Positions 14,053-18,657 of a DNA stretch of 18,657 nt are shown piece by piece. Made by a program: the position numbers and the translations under genes. The notes below the pieces were generated by a model. It was not told the DNA's origin. It was given only the letters and a program-made list of their open reading frames with translations, and searched no databases. Numbering within the stretch: the stretch's first letter is position 1; each line of letters opens with the position of its first letter. The stretch lies in the NCBI RefSeq assembly GCF_946479755.1, contig NZ_CAMLHC010000057.1:1-18657 (forward strand). The letters are read 5' to 3'. The DNA comes from an uncultured Chitinophaga sp. Its GTDB lineage: Bacteria > Bacteroidota > Bacteroidia > Chitinophagales > Chitinophagaceae.

Positions 14053-15315
14053 ATGAGTAAGATAAGGATAAAGAATTTTGGGCCTATCGTTGAGGGGTAT
14101 ACGCAGGATGATGGTTGGATGGATATACGTAAGGCGACAGTGCTTATCGGTAATCAGGGCTCAGGAAAGAGCACCGTCGCGAAGCTGATATCTACCTTTA
14201 CGTGGATTGAAAAAGCTTTGGTGAGGGGCGACTATCCTCAAAAGTGGTTTGAACGCAAGAATAAACTAAAAAATCAATATTTACCGTACCACAGGCTTGA
14301 GAACTACCTTAAGTCTGACAGTTCTGGTCAGACGGAAATTGACTTTCAGGGAGAGGCATATTCTATTAAGTATCGAAACGGTTCGTTGATAATTGAAGAG
14401 ATAAACCATTCGGCTTATCCTTTACCGCAAATAATGTATGTCCCTGCAGAGCGTAATTTCATTACTTATGTGAAGACGCCGAAAGAATTGAAGCTTTCTT
14501 CTCCTTCTATGCAGGAGTTTCTCACAGAATTTGACAATGCCAAAAACAATCTGAAAGGACCTGAACCACTTCCAATAAACGGCACCGCCATAGAGTATGA
14601 CAAATTAAACGATACGCTGAATCTTAGAGGCTCTGACTATAAACTGAGATTATCAGAAGCATCCAGCGGTTTTCAATCTTTAGTGCCATTGTACCTTGTA
14701 TCATCTTATCTGGCGAACTCAATTCTTATTAACAGGACTGGTGATTTGAAAGAAAAGGAAGGAATGACAGCAGATGAAATGGAGAGATTTAGAAAGGGAG
14801 TGGCAGAAATCTGGACAAATGAAAGCTTAACAGAAGAGCAACGTAGAGTCGCTCTTTCTGTATTAGCAGAAAAATTCAATAAGTCTGCATTCATTAACAT
14901 TGTTGAAGAACCCGAACAAAATTTGTTTCCCGGCTCCCAATGGGAAATGCTGCAAAGCCTGCTTGGATTTAACAACATGGCGGCTGGCAATAAGCTGATC
15001 TTAACAACTCATAGTCCTTATATTATTAATTTTCTAAACATTGCCATCCTTGGTTATGATTTAAAAGAAAAAATAGAGGATGCTAACCGGGTATCGGATT
15101 TACTACCAAAATTGCAGAAAATAGTAAAAGAAAATTCTCTGATCAGTTCATCGGATGTGGTAGTTTACCAATTAGATGAAAAAGAAGGTGTTATTCGGAA
15201 GCTACCGGCTCCTGAAGGTATTCCGACTGACAAAAACCTTCTTAATATGAAGATCCGGGAAGCCAACCAATTGTTTGATGCCCTATTAGAAATTGAAGAA
15301 GATCTAGCAAAATGA
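14053..15315 (+). CDS. AAA/ABC-type ATPase (AAA_15/COG4938-like), first gene of candidate defence pair
   Basis: A 420-residue soluble ATPase of the SMC/OLD-like ABC class. Visible motifs are an N-terminal IRIKNFGPI strand, Walker A GNQGSGKST at 33-41, an arginine-bearing YVPAERN at 129-135, an ABC-signature-like SSGFQS at 204-209, Walker B FINIVEEPEQNLFP at 280-293 (Glu285 in place of the common Asp, catalytic Glu286) and the H-loop TTHSPYIIN at 318-326. A helical insertion at about 230-275 is highly charged. The C-terminus (VVVYQLDEKEGVIRKL, then a helix to residue 420) resembles the end of COG4938-type ATPases; there is no TOPRIM domain of the OLD, Gabija or PARIS effector kind. Its last codon and stop overlap the next gene by 4 bp (ATGA), implying translational coupling. 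Nine of its 17 arginine codons are AGA or AGG and the G+C content is low, so recent acquisition is likely. Role in phage defence is inferred from architecture. Confidence 0.85.
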   Translation: MSKIRIKNFGPIVEGYTQDDGWMDIRKATVLIGNQGSGKSTVAKLISTFTWIEKALVRGDYPQKWFERKNKLKNQYLPYHRLENYLKSDSSGQTEIDFQGEAYSIKYRNGSLIIEEINHSAYPLPQIMYVPAERNFITYVKTPKELKLSSPSMQEFLTEFDNAKNNLKGPEPLPINGTAIEYDKLNDTLNLRGSDYKLRLSEASSGFQSLVPLYLVSSYLANSILINRTGDLKEKEGMTADEMERFRKGVAEIWTNESLTEEQRRVALSVLAEKFNKSAFINIVEEPEQNLFPGSQWEMLQSLLGFNNMAAGNKLILTTHSPYIINFLNIAILGYDLKEKIEDANRVSDLLPKLQKIVKENSLISSSDVVVYQLDEKEGVIRKLPAPEGIPTDKNLLNMKIREANQLFDALLEIEEDLAK

Positions 15316-15797
15316 ATTTTTTTGACAGCAAATGCCAGGAATCTCCTCGCGATGAAGAATTATTTGGTATATGTGATGATCAGAATGGAGAAAAAGCCTA
15401 CACAAATATAGATGACAGCTCAAAATGGGTGGCGACGGTCATTAATAAAAAAAAGGTAGAACTGGTTTTTACCGCAATTGATGCATGTGTAATTACGGGA
15501 AGTGAGCATAAGGATAGAGGACGTTGTGACGGAATGCTGACTTCTGATGAGCATATATTCTTTGTGGAATTAAAAGACCAAAAGGCAAATTGGAGAGAGA
15601 AAGCCATTAATCAGTTAGAATCTACCGTTCAATTTTTTCTGGAAAAAAACAGCCTCATGCAATACAGGCACAAAAAAGCATTTGCCTGTAATAAGCAACA
15701 TGCCCATTTTCAGGAAATTGATCAGGAGGAACAAATGAGATGGTTTAGAACATATGGAGTCAGGTTGGATCTTCAAGCAGAGGTTATTGTCGTCTAA
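15312..15797 (+). CDS. Small protein with PD-(D/E)xK nuclease-like motif, second gene of candidate defence pair
   Basis: I do not recognise the family. The 161-residue product has no signal peptide or membrane helix. Residues 71-90 read RCDGMLTSDEHIFFVELKDQ: an Asp (73), a short beta hairpin, then Glu86-x-Lys88 at the end of a hydrophobic strand. This is the layout of the PD-(D/E)xK nuclease core. The following helix carries a Gln (NQLESTVQFF, Gln101) as in motif III of RecB- or Cas4-like members, and strand-helix-strand elements continue to the hydrophobic end AEVIVV. Acidic residues at 50 or 65 could supply the first helix Glu. At 161 residues it is a bare nuclease domain, suggesting it acts with the ATPase, whose stop codon it overlaps (ATGA). 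Six of eight arginine codons are AGA or AGG. Nuclease activity is inferred from motif spacing only; it could be an inactive binding subunit. Confidence 0.7.
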   Translation: MNFFDSKCQESPRDEELFGICDDQNGEKAYTNIDDSSKWVATVINKKKVELVFTAIDACVITGSEHKDRGRCDGMLTSDEHIFFVELKDQKANWREKAINQLESTVQFFLEKNSLMQYRHKKAFACNKQHAHFQEIDQEEQMRWFRTYGVRLDLQAEVIVV

Positions 15798-15839
15798 TTA
15801 TCAAGCGTGTTAAGTAAACCCTCTAAACAATCAAAAGAC

Positions 15840-16340
15840 TCACCTCGCCGCTCTCACCCAATGCGGCGCATCGCCGGTATCTTTTCTCAGTATCATGTTT
15901 AACTGTGCCGCATGATGCTGTACATGGCGCATGTTATACAGGAACAGTTCAAAAACAGGCATTACTTTATTGCCTTCTGTTTCTACCCATAACTGTGTGA
16001 AATCATCTTCGGTCATGTGAAGGAGGAGGTCATGACATTTTTTTCTGCTTATCTGCAGGTAGGCCAGTACTTCTTCTTTGCTGTAAATCCTGTCCGGCAC
16101 AATATCGTCGATACCATCTTCCGGGATTTCATCACTGAGCGTGAAGGACAGCGGCGAGGTGAGCGGACCTGCGGGGATGGTTAAATAATAGTCCAGGAAA
16201 ACGGCTACATGATAGGATATATAAAAGAACTTTTTCTGTTCGCTCCAGCGGCTTTCAGGATAAGCGGAAATAGCATTGGTCAGCATGTCGATACTGCCGC
16301 CAAATTGTTTCCATAAGCTTTCCCGGATAGTTTGTGTCAT
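15840..16340 (-). CDS. DinB-family (YfiT-like) four-helix-bundle protein
   Basis: A 166-residue soluble protein of the DinB superfamily, which are four-helix bundles that bind a metal through three histidines; characterised relatives are thiol transferases using bacillithiol or mycothiol, but many have no known role. With the start at 16340 (MTQTIRESLWKQFGGSIDML), the likely metal ligands are His44 in YISYHVAVFLDYYL and the HxxxH pair His139 and His143 in NMRHVQHHAAQLN. An in-frame ATG at 16382 would add 14 residues (MITFCAGSS...) before the first helix; the shorter form fits the family better. The gene is convergent with the defence-like pair, only 42 bp apart with no clear terminator between, and divergent from the next gene. 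Nothing in the neighbourhood tells its substrate. Confidence 0.85.
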   Translation of the reverse strand: MTQTIRESLWKQFGGSIDMLTNAISAYPESRWSEQKKFFYISYHVAVFLDYYLTIPAGPLTSPLSFTLSDEIPEDGIDDIVPDRIYSKEEVLAYLQISRKKCHDLLLHMTEDDFTQLWVETEGNKVMPVFELFLYNMRHVQHHAAQLNMILRKDTGDAPHWVRAAR

Positions 16341-16505
16341 GGTGTTTTTTTTAGAAGATGATCCTGCACAAAAGGTAATCATTTCCTTATCAATTTACAG
16401 GAAAAAATAAGCGCGAGATTTTTCCGCCCGGGGAAATGTTACCAGCGGTAATCCTGCTGAAATAATACATCGTATTTTACCCTGGTATAAAACCTTTGAT
16501 GCCAT

Positions 16506-16958
16506 ATGAAATATCTGATCGTAAGTTTTCTTGTAGCCTGCTCTTTATCTTTGCAGGCACAAATCAGTAATCCAGTTAAATGGACTTTTAGCTCTCAAAA
16601 AATTGCTTCCGGTATTTATGAACTACAGCTGAAAGCCAATATCGAAAGGGGATGGCATGTGTATGCGCAGCAGGTGCCGGAGAATACCGTGGATCCGACA
16701 GTTATCACTTTTTCCAGGAATCCTTTGTTGAAAGCAGACGGAAAAACAAAAGAAAACGGTCGGCTGATAAAAACGTTTGATAAAAGTTGCGGTGCCACGT
16801 TACCCTACTATGAGCATGAAGTCAGCTTTGTGCAGCGGGTGTCTGTAAAGGGCACTGCCAAAACGAAGATGAAAGGTATGGTGAGGTTTATGGTTTGTAA
16901 TGACCATGAATGTCTCCCCGCAAAAGAAATAACGTTTGATATACCTGTAGGAGGATAA
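16506..16958 (+). CDS. Secreted stand-alone DsbD N-terminal (thiol-disulfide) domain protein
   Basis: A 150-residue exported protein: signal peptide MKYLIVSFLVACSLSLQAQ, then one domain matching the periplasmic alpha domain of DsbD (NPVKWTFSSQKI, GWHVYAQQVPENTVDPTVI, VSFVQRVSVKG, and MVRFMVCNDHECLPAKEITF). Cys131 and Cys136 in CNDHECLP correspond to the redox-active pair that passes electrons to periplasmic partners. Cys95 in KSCGA is an additional cysteine. Normal DsbD continues with eight membrane helices and a thioredoxin domain; here the frame stops cleanly after the alpha domain and the following DNA codes for a peptidase, so it is a separate small protein rather than a truncated gene. 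The electron donor would have to be another protein. It may share a transcript with the S41 peptidase, 90 bp downstream. Confidence 0.87.
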   Translation: MKYLIVSFLVACSLSLQAQISNPVKWTFSSQKIASGIYELQLKANIERGWHVYAQQVPENTVDPTVITFSRNPLLKADGKTKENGRLIKTFDKSCGATLPYYEHEVSFVQRVSVKGTAKTKMKGMVRFMVCNDHECLPAKEITFDIPVGG

Positions 16959-17048
16959 AATTGATGGGAGGACAGGAAAAGATATCACAATTAGTTTCGT
17001 AGCTTGCGGTAAATATATCAACCAACATTTGCCACTGGAGAATAACTT

Positions 17049-18602
17049 ATGAGAAAATTGTTCTTATTGTTTTTGCTGTCACCATCCCTGGCCCTGAAAG
17101 CGGCCGCTACACCTGCGACGCCGCAGCCACCGGACGACAGCCTGAAAATCTACAACAGGGTACTGACAGCCCGTGAAATGAAGGAAGACCTTCAGCTTTT
17201 TCGTGATATCCGGGAGAAGGCCAATTCGGGGTTATACCGCTACCGCACCAAAAAGCAGGTGGACAGTATTTATAAAGTGGCTTTCAGAGAGATCAAAAAG
17301 CCGCTGACCACCACTGAATACTTCAAAGTGATATTGCGGTTGACTGACTTCGAAGGCAGCTGTCATAACTACACCGAAGTGGGGAAAGACCTGATGGATT
17401 TTTACAGCCGTCAGCGTGGTTATTTCCCCTACGACCTGAAGTACATTCAAGGCAACATCATTTTCAACCATCAAACAACGGAGATCCCCGCGGGTTCCCG
17501 GGTATTGAGCATTAACGGTGTGCCTGACAGCACCCTGATGCAGTCGTTCTATAAATACTTCACGGCTGACGGGTTTAACGTCACACAGAAATGGACCGGG
17601 AGCGTACACCGCTCGTTCAATTACCGCTACATGATCGAGTATGGTGTGAAGGACAACTTTACCGTTACTTTCACCCCGCCTTACAGCAAAGATGTAAAGA
17701 CGGTTACCCTGCCGGCCGTTACGCTGCCTGTCCGCAAGGAAAACCTGACGCATCGCTACAGTGCCGGGGTGGATAGCCTGATAGATTACAACGTGCAGCC
17801 GAAATACAGTTTCCGGATGGTAGACAACGCCACCGGCCTGCTCAGCTTCCGCATTTTCAGCATGGCAGATGGGGCGGATGATCCGCGGTTCCCGGGGTAT
17901 GTGCGTTTTATCGATAGTGTGTTCCAGACGCTGGATAAAAACGCCGTACCGAACCTCATCCTGGACATCAGGAGCAACCCTGGCGGCAGCGATCCTACTT
18001 TCGAGCAACCGATGATGTACCTGACAGACCATCCGTTTAAAGAAAATATATCTGCCTATGCTAACTTCGACCGGGACACCATCCCTTATATGCAGTATTT
18101 CTGGGGCGTAAGCACCGACAGCAAATGGGGCCCGGAAGAAGTGAAGGGGGGCAGAGCGTTCCTGAAAAGTTATCTGCTGCCTTACAAAAACGGGAGAAGT
18201 TACCAGGACAGTGCCCATAACCCTGTTTATTATCCCAAACAACCGGCGTATAAAGGGCATTTATACCTGATGATTGATGAAAATACCGCTTCTGCGGCCT
18301 CCCACCTGGCATCGCTGGTAAGGGCGTACGCCAGGAACGTCACCATTGTGGGCGTTGAAACGGTAGGCGGCTATTATTGCCATAACGGACACGCAGGCGT
18401 GGTATATGAATTACCGCATTCTAAGATCAAAACGAAATTCTCTATCATGTACGTGGTACAGGACGCTCCTGTGAAGCCTATGCAGCCCGAGGGCAGAGGC
18501 ATTATGCCAGACCATGAGGTATGGCAGTCTTACGAGGATTATATGAACCGAAAGGATTCCCAGATGGAACATGTGCTCCAACTTATCCGGGAAAAGAAAT
18601 AG
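17049..18602 (+). CDS. S41-family serine peptidase (tricorn/C-terminal-processing-like), exported
   Basis: A 517-residue exported peptidase. A signal peptide at 1-20 (MRKLFLLFLLSPSLALKAAA) is followed by a Pro/Thr-rich stretch, a helical N-terminal domain at about 37-100, GSCHNY with His106 in the position of the tricorn-type histidine, and a PDZ-like segment at about 140-225 (AGSRVLSINGVPDS at 148-161). The S41 catalytic domain covers about 255-495: LILDIRSNPGGS at 303-314 and MIDENTASAASHL at 408-420, whose Ser415 is the presumed nucleophile, then GVETVGGYYCHNGHAG and GRGIMPDHEV at 482-491. The lysine used by bacterial Tsp/CtpA enzymes is replaced (VGG), so a Ser-His arrangement is inferred. 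This variant is common among Bacteroidota S41 proteins. It probably sits in the periplasm or on the cell surface; no substrate can be named. A terminator follows at 18624. Confidence 0.92.
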   Translation: MRKLFLLFLLSPSLALKAAATPATPQPPDDSLKIYNRVLTAREMKEDLQLFRDIREKANSGLYRYRTKKQVDSIYKVAFREIKKPLTTTEYFKVILRLTDFEGSCHNYTEVGKDLMDFYSRQRGYFPYDLKYIQGNIIFNHQTTEIPAGSRVLSINGVPDSTLMQSFYKYFTADGFNVTQKWTGSVHRSFNYRYMIEYGVKDNFTVTFTPPYSKDVKTVTLPAVTLPVRKENLTHRYSAGVDSLIDYNVQPKYSFRMVDNATGLLSFRIFSMADGADDPRFPGYVRFIDSVFQTLDKNAVPNLILDIRSNPGGSDPTFEQPMMYLTDHPFKENISAYANFDRDTIPYMQYFWGVSTDSKWGPEEVKGGRAFLKSYLLPYKNGRSYQDSAHNPVYYPKQPAYKGHLYLMIDENTASAASHLASLVRAYARNVTIVGVETVGGYYCHNGHAGVVYELPHSKIKTKFSIMYVVQDAPVKPMQPEGRGIMPDHEVWQSYEDYMNRKDSQMEHVLQLIREKK

Positions 18603-18623
18603 TCTTTATAAACGCATTTAATG

Positions 18624-18656
18624 AAAGCCTTACAGTTTTGAACTGTAAGGCTTTTT
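18624..18656 (+). terminator. Rho-independent terminator after the S41 peptidase gene
   Basis: A perfect 14-bp stem (18624-18637 pairing with 18641-18654, core GCCTTACAGTT) closes over a TTG loop and ends in a five-T run at 18652-18656 just before the window edge. It lies 21 bp after the stop codon. Confidence 0.88.
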
Positions 18657-18657
18657 G

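Noticed and set aside
13785..15839. Second copy of the tRNA 3' end as an att site bounding the cassette
   Set aside because: I searched by eye for the T-arm and acceptor sequence after the tRNA and found no repeat up to the DinB gene; no integrase is present, so an integrated-element boundary is not supported.
16421..16451. Two short inverted repeats (TTTCC/GGAAA and TTACC/GGTAA) between the DinB and DsbD-like genes
   Set aside because: Arms of only five bases are expected often by chance; nothing else marks them as operators.
17232..18260. 342-codon minus-strand open frame within the S41 peptidase gene
   Set aside because: Antisense shadow of a gene with intact S41 motifs.
1..18657. CRISPR array, insertion sequence or transposase
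   Set aside because: No regularly spaced direct repeats and no transposase or integrase motifs were found on either strand.

Overview
The window reads as chromosomal DNA of a Bacteroidota bacterium, most likely a Chitinophaga-like member of the Chitinophagaceae. Grounds: a SusC/SusD pair run by an ECF sigma factor and a FecR-type anti-sigma factor, a Bacteroidota-style LptD, promoters with the TAnnTTTG -7 element, and start codons mostly without Shine-Dalgarno sequences. Lines of sequence that I counted by eye are near 50-55% G+C in the core genes. I have no database match, so the genus is an inference.

Layout. (1) Positions 1-4941 form an envelope cluster. On the minus strand lie a SPOR-domain N-acetylmuramoyl-L-alanine amidase and, behind it, an MlaD/MCE lipid-transport protein cut by the window edge. 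Divergent to them on the plus strand is lptD, which ends in a strong terminator nested inside a perfect 20-bp inverted repeat. (2) Positions 5196-11994 are a nutrient-uptake locus that can regulate itself: ECF sigma factor, FecR anti-sigma factor, a TonB-dependent SusC-type transporter with an N-terminal STN signalling domain, and a SusD-type lipoprotein, followed by a terminator. No degradative enzyme is linked, so the substrate cannot be read from the window. (3) On the minus strand at 12141-13601 are uracil-DNA glycosylase (ung) and a PlsC-type acyltransferase. (4) A tRNA-Arg(TCT) gene with its own promoter and a long 3' hairpin comes next, at 13735-13808.

(5) Immediately after the tRNA, at 14053-15797, is a two-gene cassette unlike its surroundings: an ABC/AAA-type ATPase overlapping by 4 bp a 161-residue protein with PD-(D/E)xK nuclease-like residues. 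It is A+T-rich (about 35-40% G+C in sampled lines), uses mainly AGA/AGG for arginine, has a Shine-Dalgarno-like GAGGT and a structured inverted repeat upstream. This is the best candidate here for an undescribed system, probably anti-phage defence. (6) The window closes with a DinB-family protein (minus), a stand-alone DsbD N-terminal-domain protein and a tricorn-like S41 peptidase with a terminator at the edge.

How the genes work together: regions 1 and 6 concern building and maintaining the cell envelope. Region 2 senses and imports a nutrient across the outer membrane. Region 5 looks like a horizontally acquired accessory module parked beside a tRNA gene.
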